This document shows positions 27,493 to 39,474 of a stretch of 55,000 nt of DNA, one piece after another. This DNA is from Glandiceps talaboti (lineage: Eukaryota; Hemichordata; Enteropneusta; Spengelidae), in the NCBI RefSeq assembly GCF_964340395.1, contig NC_135567.1, forward strand, positions 16,170,306 to 16,225,305, written 5' to 3'. Below the pieces are notes generated by a model that worked only from the letters and a program-made list of their open reading frames with translations, was not told the DNA's origin and ran no database searches. The first letter of the stretch is position 1, and each line of letters starts with the position of its first letter. The translations under genes were made by a program, and so were the position numbers.

Positions 27493-30295
27493 CTTCACCA
27501 TTTGCAATGCAAAGAGAAAATGGGTTAGTTAAAGGCACCCGATGAATGAATAATGCCGAATCTTATAAATGACGTACACTTTCTCTGATTATTCTAAGCA
27601 TATTCACCAAAACATCGCCTTGAGCGTTATTGTGGCTTTTTATAACGTCCTGTGAAAAAAATGCATTTAGCAAATCGGCAGTAAATGTTTAAATCACCCA
27701 CCTGAACAATCAATATAACTGCTGATATCTTTACACTGGAGAGCATCATTTGGAGTGACCTGGGCACATAGATATTCATAGTCTGAACACTGTGCTGTGT
27801 CTGCTGTAACACTTGATGTCAAACCAGCGGTAGCAGTGCTGCCGTCAGTGTCTTTAGCCACATCAATTGGAAAGGTCGTACCAGCAACAGCGAATGCTTC
27901 AGACTTTTTCGTCAAGGTTTGGTCATCAGATAGATACAGGTTGATTGCAGTAACGCTACCATCATCCGTAGTATGGGCATTGGTCAATCCAATTGAAAAT
28001 GTAAATGCGACAGATTCTGTTGTTGTAATCTTGTATTCAGATGGTGCAGTGATAGTGAAACTATCCTCCTTAATTCCGATGACTGTAAAATAAACAGACG
28101 TTCACAAATAGTGTCAGATCTACATAGAACAAATAGCAGAACAAAAAATATCTTGGTATGTTCGTATATTCTTCTCTATCAGATTGTTTAATTTCCCCGG
28201 CATTTCCATAGTAATTGTTTTCATTATTGCAGTACTGAATTTGTTTTTACATTTTAACAATAAATATCCAACTATAAGTCAGCTTCCATAACAATTATAT
28301 AAATGAAGAAATGTTTGGGTTATTATAGACTAAAACAATACGGAAAGTTATTTCCTACCGAGTTTCAAGTATTTTTGAATAAATGCCAGAGTGGAGAACA
28401 CTTTAATGCAGCTACATTTAGTTAAAGTTATTCTGGAAATAGAGGAAACAATAGTCGGATAGTTGATAACATAAAAATGTGAAAAAGGGGACGACGGTGA
28501 AATCTGAAGTGTGCTCTCTTATCTTTGAGTATTACATACGAAACTTACCTGCACAGTTTGTCTTATCCGTTATATCAATGCACTCTATAGCGTCATCAGG
28601 AGTAACTTGGACACACACGAAGTCATAATCTGAACACTGTGCTGCATCAGCTTTCACACTTGCTGTTAGTCCTGCAGTAGCAGTATCACCTGTAGCACTA
28701 ACACCAACGTCTATTGGAAATGTTGTACCAGCAACAGCAAAGGCGTTGGACTTCGTCGACAACGTTTCGTCATCAGACAGATATAAGTTGATAGCAGTAA
28801 CTTTCCCAGCAATTGCTGCACCATTTTTCAAACCCAGGGAAAACGTTAATTCGGTGTCTGTATGTGTATTAATGGCGATATTCGTCGGCGATGTGATTGA
28901 AAAGGAGCTTGCTTTTAATCCAATTGCTGAAAGACGCGAAAAAAAATTATTATGGGAATATTACAATACTTGTATAAACTATAAAGTTAACATACTTAAT
29001 AGTAAAAGGTAAACGTTAAAAAAAGCACCATTCGATTATCTATATGAAACTGAAATTGAACCAGCATGTATGAAAATGTAAAATTTGAAGGGCCGGTCAT
29101 TATATTAGAAACACTATGTTGTGCATTAATTCCAAATGTTGTACAGAAGGGAATTGTGAGAAAAAAAGAATCAAGGGTCTTTATCACTAAATGGAATAAG
29201 TACATTTAATGGTAAAGTCAATCTCTCCACACATAATGTTACAAATCATATGGTGTTAATTAATTTTTAGTTACAACTGATAGCATGAGTTAGAAATTGT
29301 TATGAATTGACGCAATTATTCAGATATTAAGTTTAGATGTCAGAATCAAATACAAAGGTTTACAATTAGTACTGCATAATATTGCAAGTATTGATAAGTT
29401 ATAACATGAATTCAATACTGATAAGTAAAAACGTTGATGACCATCAATTTAGACATACCCGGACAGTTTGTTGTACTTGTAGTACCACCATCAATAGCAA
29501 TACAAGAGTCACGGTTAGTAGTGGTAGTGTCACTGGTGACAGTTACAATAGCACATATGTGAGTGTATGCAGTACCACTACCACAATTTGTAGAGTCTGC
29601 TGTAAGTGTAGCCGTTGCACCAGTAGTCGTTGCTCTCCCGTTGACTGGGACTACTATGTTTCCCGTTGGACTCAAAGTAGCGTCAACACCAGTATATGTA
29701 TCAGTTCTACTGCCAAAGTCTGCGTTGTCGGTATAGTAGAGTTTTACCGCTGTAACAGTACCAGCAGTACCATCCAATTCACATAAATTAAGGTTGAATG
29801 TAATGTCAGCGTTGGTATCACACATATCAGCTGCCAGTGAGCTTGGTGTAGTTATCGTTAACGTCCCAGTACCAACATCTATGCAATAATGATAACAATG
29901 ATAATTAAAGATAAGCCTTTTGTAAACTTTCAACTTGTGTAAATAAAAAATACATCTGAATGCTTTTACAACTATCAAATTGAATGTTGTAATTATGATA
30001 TTCAAATGAGATGCTAGCGGTGTTTATCTTTGTATTGGTTGGTTCAAGTCAAGTAACTTTCCATGACCATGTTTTGTATTAGTGGAAAATAAAGAAAATA
30101 GCTTATATCGAAAGTTACATTATCAACTCACTTTGAGCTTGTGTCCAAGTCAACGTGACAATCACGATCACTAGACTCAGCATCATCGATATAATTCTGC
30201 AGAAGAAACAATCAATATGATATATATATCACATCGATGGATGGATGGATAGGTGGATGGGTGGGTTGGTTGGTGGGTGGATGGATGGATGGATG

Positions 30296-30364
<69 letters not shown>

Positions 30365-30471
30365 AAATACACACATACACACACATATATATATATACAT
30401 ATATATATACATATATCAAGAGGAATATAGACAAAATGTGTCCGACATATTGCTGAGAGTGAGTGAATGAG

Positions 30472-30567
<96 letters not shown>

Positions 30568-32096
30568 CACGTTAAAGTGGCAATATGGATGTGGATTGGG
30601 TAGTTATTTTTGATTTTGAATTTCTAAACTGTTACAATGTTATTAGAAATTAAACAATGTTATCATAGCTTCCTACTGGAAAATTCAAAGTGAAACAACA
30701 TATGCCAAGTCCTTGGTTATAACTATTTTTTGCACTGAGTTACTAACACAGACGTAGTCAATGTTGTTTCAGATTGATTGAAATTTGAAATCTAAAGTAA
30801 ATACCCAATCCTTATCCATATGGCCACTTTCAAATCGTGAAAATAAGAAAGCGAAGCAGACCAGGCTTAAATGCATTCCCATCGTACAACAATAATTACA
30901 GATTTTGAATCGTTCGAATATACAAGTTGGTATATTATATGAATAGATAGTGAAAGAAACGTTTAGTTTAACTTTGTTTATGTTGACAGGACTTATCTAC
31001 CATACTAAAGCCGTATGTCCAGAGACACTGTCAATGATTTAATCTCCAATAGCAGAGTTTCAATGTAGACAATTACACTGGTTGCTAGTATATATGACAT
31101 TTTTGACCCTTCATATTTTGACACCAATATTAATTTTGCATCGTGCTCGAATTAAAGATTATAGATTCAGATTCATGCCGTTTTCGACAAACAATTGTGT
31201 TACAGGTCCAAACACATGCTGGTAGTCACAAGAAGAGTAATAAAAATGATAGATTTGGACCACAAAAAATCACATTTATAAGTCTCGTGGACTCGCGTAG
31301 CGATCTCTCGTGCATGGCATGTAGCAATGATTGTAGCGTGACTCCCCGCCCCCATGTCGCTTACCTTATATTCACACGTCGCAACTACGAAATAACTGTT
31401 GAGTATAAATTACATCGAACTATGTCAACATTTACATCTATTTTCTCTTAAATTTTATGACAAACAATCCTCAGATTTTATATTGTGTCTAAAATTTAAA
31501 AAGAAATGTTTTATATCCAAAAGATCGACGAATAGGTCACACATCCTATTTTATAAATGCGCAGACCCCAGCAGCTGATATACTTTCATTTATATTGAGA
31601 GTCAGCTAAAATATACAATTATGTTACAATTTGAACCTGCCCAAAAAGTCACTCTTTGCGAAGAATACTTGTATTAAATTATACTATGAATTGTTAATCC
31701 ACGGGCTCGGTTGAAATTGAAGCGTTCAAATTCTTTTTGGGTGTTGAAACTTTCGAATCTGCGTACCATCGGCTAAGGAGACGACACGATCATGATCATG
31801 GGATCATGTTTTGTCTAGAATACCCTTGTGCTAGTAAATTTACTGACGTAACTTTTTACTTCCAATGTCTGTAAATAAACGGTAAAGTTCGATAATTCTC
31901 ATGCATTACGATTCATTCTCGAATTCAAATTGAATTGTGAAACTCTAAATTCGGTTTTGAATCTTAAATGTACAATATTATATATAGCGTTAGCCCGAGT
32001 ACTGTTTCTCGTTTGTACTGAAAAAGTCATACTCTTCCGTTTCAAAGTAAATGCACAACAAAATATTTATAAAATATTTCCTTCTTACCTGTCCAT
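27413..32096 (-). CDS. Gene 3: GPI-anchor-type surface protein with three tandem domains
   Basis: Coding exons are 32089-32096, 30132-30196, 29459-29878, 28549-28926, 27702-28082 and 27413-27492. They total 1332 bases and 443 residues. The signal peptide is residues 1-24 ([17 protein letters not shown], ending TWTQAQ). Domain 1 is at about 25-164, domain 2 at 165-290 and domain 3 at 291-417. The tail (418-443) is DGAVSMKAG plus a hydrophobic end and stop, consistent with a GPI anchor on the outer cell surface. Domains 2 and 3 share the motif (T)AINLYLSDD.(T)L and QCSDY...C.QVTP.DA..C.DI....C. Domain 1 has two extra cysteines (MCD and LCE). Gene 4 is its segmental duplicate. The usual splice acceptor of the last exon is mutated, so the tail start is inferred. 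The family and function are unrecognised. Confidence 0.85.
27702..28082 (-). CDS. Gene 3 exon 5: domain 3
   Basis: 381 bases, phase 1-1, with acceptor TTTACAG/TC and donor TTCAG/GTGGGT. It encodes [74 protein letters not shown] and YIDCSG. It is about 95% identical in nucleotides to the gene 4 exon at 41474-41854, although the flanking intron differs more, with several indels. Confidence 0.9.
28549..28926 (-). CDS. Gene 3 exon 4: domain 2
   Basis: 378 bases, phase 1-1, with acceptor CTTTCAG/CA and donor TGCAG/GTAAGT. It encodes [67 protein letters not shown] and KTNCAG. About 74% of residues match the equivalent exon of gene 4. Confidence 0.9.
29459..29878 (-). CDS. Gene 3 exon 3: domain 1
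   Basis: 420 bases, phase 1-1, with acceptor GCATAG/AT and donor TCCGG/GTATGT. It encodes [63 protein letters not shown]...YTHIC, RDSC and TTNCPG. Six cysteines are present against four in domains 2 and 3. It is about two-thirds identical to domain 1 of gene 4. Confidence 0.9.
30132..30196 (-). CDS. Gene 3 exon 2: signal peptide
   Basis: 65 bases, with acceptor TTCTGCAG/A and donor CTCAAA/GTGAGT, ending in phase 1. It encodes a strongly hydrophobic core ([13 protein letters not shown]) followed by WTQAQ. The last six codons match gene 4 almost exactly. Confidence 0.85.
30236..30361. repeat. (GGAT)n/(AGAT)n microsatellite
   Basis: It starts about 40 bases upstream of the signal exon of gene 3. 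GGAT/GGGT units change to a pure AGAT run at 30297-30361. Confidence 0.95.
30474..30564. repeat. (GA)n microsatellite
   Basis: A pure GA dinucleotide run of about 90 bases in intron 1 of gene 3. Confidence 0.95.
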
Positions 32097-32130
32097 GTTC
32101 AGTACGTCCTAGACTACACCGCAAGTGCTG
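32089..32130 (-). CDS. Gene 3 exon 1: 5' UTR and split start (ATG GAC AG)
   Basis: The exon ends ACATGGACAG/GTAAGA. Only eight bases (32089-32096) are coding. Joined to 30196 they read M-D-R-I-I-S. The same sequence, with the same ATG GAC AG end, is found for gene 4 (45612-45619). The upper limit is estimated from the conserved block cacttgcggtgta. Confidence 0.75.
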
Positions 32131-32208
32131 CTCAAGCTAGTGAAATTATCAACTAATATAGTATCTCGAATGTCAATCAAAATAATGTCTTGCAAAAAAG
32201 ACATTGTG

Positions 32209-32213
32209 ATTGG
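32209..32213 (-). promoter_or_regulatory. CCAAT box in conserved upstream region of gene 3
   Basis: The minus strand reads TAGCCAATCACA. The same box, with matching flanks over about 110 bases (gacagtgca, atgtcaatcaaaataatgtc), precedes gene 4 at 45732-45736. No TATA box is seen. Confidence 0.45.
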
Positions 32214-32981
32214 CTAAAACCAAACACGCGAGACAGTGCACTGTGCAAATATGTGTTTATAGCACCGATATTACTGCTTTGTTGCTTAATTTTTTGAATG
32301 CGTCTTTTGGTTCAATGGTTCAAATATGACCAGAATAAATAGAGCAAGATGATTTTGGAAACGTCAATAACGGGGGATAAAAATAACAAATCTGACTTAG
32401 ATAAAATTTTCCACACAAAGGGGTGAGCCATCTTAGTAAACAAAGAAACTTAGGATCTCTACATCAATTTGAACTCTAAAACTCAAAAAGTTAAACTCCA
32501 AAGGTATATATATAGACGCTTGAAATATGTCTTCAGTACTTAGTATGTTCGAAAGTATGAGACAGACAGACAGACAGACAGACGGGCAGGCAGGCAGACA
32601 CATAGGCACTTACACACACGTGTATTTAAAATAAATATACATTCAATGTTCTCACAGTAATGCAATAATGCAATAAGCTGTGCTTAACACGCTATTAAGT
32701 CTTTTTTTTTTCTGTTCGTTCATATCTGAAGGTGGCTTGTTTGAATCAGCTATATGACATATAGGAGACCCATTTACTTTACTTATAGTTTATTTCAAAA
32801 TAGTGGAAGTTTGCTCAATCTGTCTTATATATGTTTTTACTACAAATTCAGGCTGACAGCGTGCAACTTTATGTCAACAATAATGTCAACTTTAAATTAT
32901 TTTATGAGGCATGAAGTTACCAATCTAACAGGTGGAAAATTCAGTTTACAAGTGAGTGCATATGTGTGTATCAGCTGTTTG

Positions 32982-33022
32982 AGTGAGTGAGTGAGTGAGT
33001 GAGTGGGTGGGTGGGTGGGTGA

Positions 33023-33056
<34 letters not shown>

Positions 33057-33079
33057 ATATCTATCTGTCTGTCTGTCCG
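32982..33079. repeat. (GAGT)n/(GGGT)n/(GTCT)n microsatellite
   Basis: A short composite array; short frames across it read SVCLSVC and are artefacts. Confidence 0.9.
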
Positions 33080-33231
33080 ATGTGAATACCCCCTGTGCCA
33101 TCTTAATGTCGCCCTACTTAAAAGAGGTTGGCGTTTAGATAGCAACATAGGATCTCGGATAGGCACTTCCAAAATATCATTAGCTATTAAGCAATATCTC
33201 TTTTGTGAGGAGGAAGATTAGATCTAAATAG

Positions 33232-33272
33232 TCGTGTGTGTGTGTTTGCTTATTTGTTTGCTTATTTTTTTT

Positions 33273-33309
<37 letters not shown>

Positions 33310-33434
33310 ACGTACGTACATGTGTGTATGTGTTTGAGTGAGTGAGTGAGTGAGTGAGTGAGTGAGTGAGTGAGTGTGTGTGTGTGTGTGTGTGTGAGTG
33401 AGTGAGTGAGTGAGTGAGTGAGTGAGTGAGTGAG
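33232..33434. repeat. (TG)n and (GAGT)n composite microsatellite
   Basis: Two GAGT blocks are separated by a TG run, with ACGT at 33308-33318. It lies at the left end of the 1.05 kb duplication. Confidence 0.9.
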
Positions 33435-33489
33435 TTCAAATGTTCAAATTTACTAAACTTGATACTTTTCAGTGTTTATGTTACCATGA

Positions 33490-34560
33490 AAACAGGAGAA
33501 AGGAGGATTAAATAACAGTTTATGGATAATTGTTTCAATATAGTACAAAAGCTTTCAAAGGCATATGACCTTCTTTTTCACCAGTCAGTGACTGAAGTTG
33601 GAAACTGGATACATTATAATTTTCTGTTTCATCAAGATTAAAAACAAACACATTTCAATCTAACTATGTACACCTGTTCCCCTTGGTCAACACCCAGACC
33701 ACGATTGGGAGAGTGATTTTTTGACAGACATGTCTGAAATTTGACATACTAAATATTTCTAATTACAATTTGTTACTAATGATTATAACCTCAGATAACT
33801 CATGTCATAGTTTTTGGATTTGTGAAGGTGTTTTATTTACTTGTTCAGACTATCGAGCATGCTAAGTCTAGTGTTGTATGTTTTAGTGGGCAGCTTGTAG
33901 GTGTGGACGTGATATAAATCATGATGCCCACATACTCGTAGGCACGTACTCGAGGTCAGCGTGAAGGCTTCGTATTTGGAAAATTACTGATGTCTATGTG
34001 GGCAGAAATCTATATTGACCGAGCGCTGAAAATATATATAATAATAACGTTAGTTTTAATACAGTGCTTTTCCGTGCTATACGTAGCGCCGTTTACACTA
34101 TTACCACTGCTAGTATGGAACCCATAGCGGCATAAATGCACATAGTACTTCCTCAACCCCGTGTGTGAGAACACAATCCATTGCACCCCATTTCAACACA
34201 TATGATTAAAGCATTGCAGCCTCTATCCTCCTAGGTCCCCATGGCCGGTTATACTGCTGCGGGTTGACTGAGGCACAATGTCGTGCTTAAATTCTTGCCT
34301 AATGATTGTTATTCATTCAGAGAATCAAACAGCAGCGGCCAGGCTAGAATCTGCTACCTGCAGATTCAAAGTCGGCCGCTCTAACCATCCAACCATCATG
34401 ACACCACAGAATGAAATTTATAGAGCTAATATTTGAACTAACAACAGTGTCAACAGAAGTTAGTGTGTATCCCAGTGACTTTAGAGGAGAACAGCAGACG
34501 TTAGGCATACAAAGTCGCAACGGAGCAGAGTGAATAGATTCAGATGGATCCGGAAACATG
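33490..34560. repeat. 1.05 kb tandem duplication, copy 1
   Basis: It matches 35480-36530 in the same orientation. Shared segments include aggcatatgacctt, tatgtacacctgt, gataacctcagataac, cgtgaaggcttcgt, aacagtgtcaacagaagtta (with two changes) and cggagcagagtgaatag. The copies are about 2 kb apart and differ by many indels. Confidence 0.8.
34215..34402 (-). mobile_element. tRNA-derived SINE, copy inside duplication copy 1
   Basis: The minus strand opens atggttggatggttagagcg, which fits a tRNA A box, followed 25-30 bases on by a degenerate B box (caggtagcagattctag). A non-tRNA tail contains tgcctcagtcaacccgcagc. No poly(A) or tandem tail is clear. The family is not identified. Confidence 0.45.
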
Positions 34561-34572
34561 TACCTAATGCTA

Positions 34573-34970
34573 AGAGTCAGTGGTATGGGTAAAAGTTCAT
34601 TCCCCTATACAAGCATTGGTCTTTGAAATAGTCTCCCACTCTCAGTGAAACAATCTCATACAAAAATAGTTTTAAAAGACAAGTCAAACCTTTTCAATGC
34701 AACAAACTAGAGGTTAAAAAAAATATTTCTGTAAAATCTTAGTCCTTCTTCTTTTTATTTGTAAGTCTAACCATATGTGTTTTTTTTTATCTTTTGTTCT
34801 CTTCAATTGTTACCACGGCATTTTGAATATCCCTAGGAGGACCACACTGGAAATAAGTATTTAAAAAAAAATACATTCATGTATCATCCTCGGTGATTTG
34901 TATACCTTTTTTAATATGTATTTGTAAAAATTTGACCTAATAAATTCAATTTAATTCAAATCAAATTCCT
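34573..34970 (+). pseudogene. Decayed 3' end of a non-LTR retrotransposon (LINE)
   Basis: The frame from 34573 reads RVSGMGKSSFPYTSIGL, a TGA at 34624-34626, then NSLPLSVKQSHTKIVLK and a TAG at 34708-34710. LINE ORFs commonly end with ..LWNSLP..VK.S.....FK..L, so the TGA replaces the tryptophan. About 250 bases of 3' UTR follow, ending in repeats of aattcaa (34940-34970), as at many LINE 3' ends. It is a 5'-truncated dead copy. It lies between the two copies of the 1.05 kb duplication. Confidence 0.6.
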
Positions 34971-35161
34971 GATATTTGGAGGGATGATTTTACGTTGGCT
35001 GAAAATTAGGTGTAAATATGAGAGAATTTTGTTGTTGTTGAAAATATATGATTGAAGTCTGACATCAGAATAACAATAATGTGTAAAGTATTGTACATAC
35101 TAATATATACACAACATATACATTGGTTACATACTTTTAGAAATGGGCGATGGCAATTTTC

Positions 35162-35294
<133 letters not shown>

Positions 35295-35299
35295 GTATT

Positions 35300-35480
35300 G
35301 TATGATCCGATGATCTCTCCTACAGGGGGTGATAAGAAAAACAATTACATAGATGGCATATAAAGAGGTGTGGCGATTGTGATCTAATTTCGGTATGATG
35401 ACGTCATCGTTTTATCTCACTACAAGTATATTTGTGTCACAGGTAATACGTAAACGCACAGTATATGATTAATTGTCTTT
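35300..35480. repeat. Dispersed repeat shared with the right-hand satellite region
   Basis: tgatccgatgatctc, ctaatttcggtatgatgacg and tttatctcactacaa match 48468-48600 and 53893-54020. This is the only copy outside the satellite region, and it lies immediately before copy 2 of the 1.05 kb duplication. Confidence 0.65.
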
Positions 35481-36530
35481 CTATAGTAAACAAACTTTCC
35501 GAGGCATATGACCTTTTTCAGCTGTTAAGTGACTGAATTGGGAAACTGGGTACATTCGAATTTTCTCTTTTATCAAGATTAACTTTCAATCAAACAAACA
35601 CATTCTAATGTAACCATGTACACCTGTCATGATACTTCCCTTTGTAAACAATCTCACCACGATTAAGAGAGTGAATTCTTGACAGATATGTCTGTGCATT
35701 GACATACCAAACATTTTTAATTTCTGTTTGTTACTAATGATGATAACCTCAGATAACCTATGTCATAGTTTTGGATTTTTGAAAATATTTTATTTTGGTT
35801 CTTACGATTGAGTATGTTAAATCCGTTGTGGTACGTTTTGGTGGACAACTTGTAGGCGTGGACAGATATAAATCATGATGCCTACACACTCGAAGTCACG
35901 TACTCAAAGTCAGCGTGAAGGCTTCGTGTTTCCAAATTACTGATGTTCTTGGCGGAAAGAAAACTATATTGACCAAAAGCAGAAAATAGATATAATAAAA
36001 TAGTTAGCTTATACAGTGCTTTTCCACACTGTGCTTGACGTGCTTAACACTATTATCACCGCTAGTATGAACCCATAGTGACACAAATGCATTTATACTT
36101 CCTCAACTCCTTTGATGAGAGCACAATCCACTGTACCCCCCCTCCCATGTGACCACATATCATTAAAGCATTCATATTGCAACCTCTATCCTCTCGGCAG
36201 GACTGACTGAGGCGCAATCGTGCTTAAATTCTTGCCTAATCACTTTAGCAACTCAGAACCAAACAGTAGCAGCCAGGCTTGCCTCTGCTACCTGCAGATT
36301 CATAGCCAGCCACTCTAACCACTCGACCATCCTGACTCCACAATATGAAATATATAGAGCTAATATTTGAACTAACAACAATGTCAACAGAGGTTAGTGT
36401 GTATCCCAGTGACTTCAGAGGAGACCAGAAGACTGTAGTCATACAGTCGCAACGGAGCAGAGTGAATAGAGTCAGATGGATCCGGAAATGTGAATAATGG
36501 GGAATAAACCCGAGGTTGAATATGATCAAA
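35480..36530. repeat. 1.05 kb tandem duplication, copy 2
   Basis: The partner of 33490-34560. It carries the same SINE at the same relative position, so the SINE predates the duplication. Confidence 0.8.
36190..36338 (-). mobile_element. tRNA-derived SINE, copy inside duplication copy 2
   Basis: The minus strand reads caggatggtcgagtggttag followed by agtggctggc, a clearer A box than the copy at 34215-34402. The tail has lost about 30 bases around the Gly/Pro-type ccgcagcagtat segment present in copy 1. Confidence 0.45.
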
Positions 36531-36539
36531 TCCGAGGAC

Positions 36540-38739
36540 GAATTTATCTTATCCGTACTTCTGCACGACTAAGTGATTTATTAAAGTGGTTTTCACCACT
36601 TCTACATCCGTTCGGGAGACCTCTGTAAAACAGAGTTATAACAATGTTCATGGGATTTTCTATACACTAGGGCGAGTCATTTTAGGAAACCAAGAAACGT
36701 AGGATCACCATATCTATTTAAAGAAAAAAAGCCGCAACATTCTATCCACATACACGTTCGTCAGGCTGGTGAATCATAGGAGTTCAAATAATGCAGAATT
36801 TTTGCATACCTTTTAACACAGAAATTCAGATGTCAAGATGAAATTAACTCTTTGCATTTTTTCGACATCAATTGCTTGCTTGTGACTTAATTTGCGCCAC
36901 ACTTATCTTTGTTATGATTTATTTTACTATAATTAAGACAACACGAACCCCAGTCTCCCCTATACCAACATATGGGGGCGTTAAAGGGTATGGAAACAAC
37001 CAAACATATGCACACTGATCATGCGTACTGTAGTGTACCGGATGTGGATATGATTTATTCGCCAGAGACTTTTATCGTATATCAGGCCATATTAGTCACC
37101 CCCGGGATTGGTCATGGCATTTAGAGTCATTTATTAAATTTGTATGTATATTAATGACACCATGTTGACATTTTTTGTTAATAACTGTCGTCAAACAGCG
37201 TCTACCAGTAGCAATATCTTCATGTAAAGTATACTACATATGTTGATCAATAAGCATACATTCGGTGTACATACACAACTCACTATGCTACAAACCCAAA
37301 TACTAAAAAATATTTTCTATACTGGTATTACCTCGATTGTTTGAGAAGTGTAAACAAAATGTGGTTATTTACCTTCTTCATTTACGCATGTTGTTGGAGA
37401 ATGAATTGTCAGGGTGTCAGTGCCTCATTACAACGAAGTAGCCGTTTAGATAGATCCATAGTTCGGAATATGGCGTCAACACATTGTATGTCAACAACTC
37501 CACACCGTGTTCGCAATGGGTGAAGAACTTAACAAGATACAATATGATATAAATTCACTACCGGTCATTATCTGGCACTGTAAACAGACAGATTGAGGCA
37601 GTAACAACAGTGTGCATGTGCTCATATTTTGCGATGACTTGTTTGACAAAATAGCCTCAAATTGATGACGTTTTTGACAAGTGAATGAACGTTTCCCGCC
37701 AAACCGTATCAAGGACGTACTCTGAATTGGCTACTTGAGATACTTGGCAGTCTCAGTCAGATACATGCATTGCTACTTGTTGTACGCCAGTTGGTTTTAT
37801 TTATTAAAAGTTTGCCAACTTTTAATAAAAAAGTTTAGTAAAATACTGCCCACGTAGTATTAAATAGTGATTGTCATTATAGAGGAAGCCCTCTACGGCA
37901 AAGTATTTATTTGAGTGATTAAATTCTTTCCATGGCAACTCCAAATAACGGTTTTCCGAGACCGTGATAAAATGCAAGCTTTGCAGCTTTGCAGTCAATT
38001 CAATATATAGAACGGACTTGGATTCATTTCTCGAACTTTGCTACAAATTTTTATTGTTGTAAAGTGAATAATTTCTAAATTCAACCATATTTTTGTAACT
38101 ACATATATAACATTCACCATCAACTAACTGAACGACATTTTGATTACATCTGACACAACATTTAAAGAATAGATGGCGAGGACGTGGCGAGACTGCTGGG
38201 TCCATTTACATCATCCGCCATGTCATTCATCTACTTGCCCTCATTGTAGAACACCACACGTGGTGACATTACCGCGCTGCCTTCGTTTTCCTTATGTCAC
38301 GCCAGATAAAACCGGGTTATCGACATTGAGGGCGATCATTGAATTTCGATTCCAATCATTCGTAATACTTGTGGTCATGGACAACAAAAACAATAAGACA
38401 ACAAAGACACAGATTTCACAGTTATGTGTCTAGTCCCTTTTACTGTCTTTATGTTTAAATAAATGTTCGTCGAGTGCAACATTTCATAAATTATAAACTG
38501 ATTGTTTACGTTTGGTCTAATACTCCACTCACGTTGACCCAAATGCTTAATATTTGATTTGTTTGTCATTATGGTGACACTTGTCAGTGGGGATGCTCGT
38601 TACATTCAATATAAGTAACAACATGAACAAAATAAAACATACCTTTGCCTAATCAAGTTTAAGCTTACTGCAGTTTATAGTAGATGCTGGATATTAATTA
38701 TTGATTTACGATATTTACTGTTTTTGAGTTTTTAGTCGT

Positions 38740-38824
<85 letters not shown>

Positions 38825-39160
38825 CATATGTATATTGGAATAGGAAACTGAAGTACGATTTAATTCTTTGTTGAATAAAAGATACTACAGAAGCAAATTA
38901 TGACAATGAGCCAGACGACTTTATATACAGTATTTGTATAATGTAAACTGTGATTGTAAATCAGACATAGTCAGATATAGTTAACAACTGTGGCGAGCCT
39001 ACAGAGCCTGTAATACACCACCAGTCATGTCAATCTGTTTACACTACTTCCTGCCTTCATTGTATATTCAGACAGAATAAGTATGTAATCAGTCGTTACT
39101 CAGAGTTTCATGCTTACTCTGAGTAACGACTTATTGCATCCTTATTCTTTTGAATTACGT
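36540..39160. other. Intergenic DNA, no gene recognised
   Basis: It lies between the 1.05 kb duplication and the 3' flank of gene 4. Short plus-strand frames at 37341-37523 (hydrophobic start MWLFTFFIYACCW) and 38173-38433 have no splice context or domain that I can support. A (CA)n tract is at 38741-38821. Confidence 0.5.
38741..38821. repeat. (CA)n microsatellite
   Basis: A pure CA dinucleotide run of about 80 bases. Confidence 0.95.
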
Positions 39161-39164
39161 ATAT

Positions 39165-39265
<101 letters not shown>

Positions 39266-39474
39266 TTTGTGATGGATACCTCTTCTTTAGTCTATATTAG
39301 TTCCATAACAGTAAAATAGTGTGATCATTATCGAATGTGAATACTTGCTTTTTACCAAATGTTTTTCATGTTTAACATTAATTTATTTGCCATAAATTAT
39401 TAAAACCTAAGTTACAAAAAAAAATAAAATAAGAAGTATTATATTATCAGAATAAATAAATCAAACTACACACG

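Larger units (their letters stand above)
25600..32300. repeat. Segmental duplication containing gene 3
   Basis: From caaactgcacacgaaaacat near 25610 to the CCAAT region near 32250, this segment aligns in order with 39460-45790: 3' UTR, all exons, all introns and promoter. Intron 1 also matches (atgatttaatct..aatagcag near 31037 and 44831). Confidence 0.85.
32300..33470. other. Intergenic DNA between gene 3 promoter and a tandem duplication
   Basis: It holds small ACAG, GAGT, GTCT and TG microsatellites (32561-32600, 32982-33079, 33232-33434) and no gene that I can support. Confidence 0.6.

Noticed and set aside
27627-27812. Frames antisense or shifted relative to domain exons (also 41599-41865, 18485-18724, 29382-29786, 43178-43360)
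   Set aside because: They are shadows of the minus-strand domain exons, whose splice sites, phases and conserved cysteines support the minus-strand reading.
37341-37523. Plus-strand frame with a hydrophobic start (MWLFTFFIYACCW)
   Set aside because: Only 60 codons, no recognised domain after the hydrophobic start, no matching downstream exon. A first exon of another gene cannot be excluded but is unsupported.
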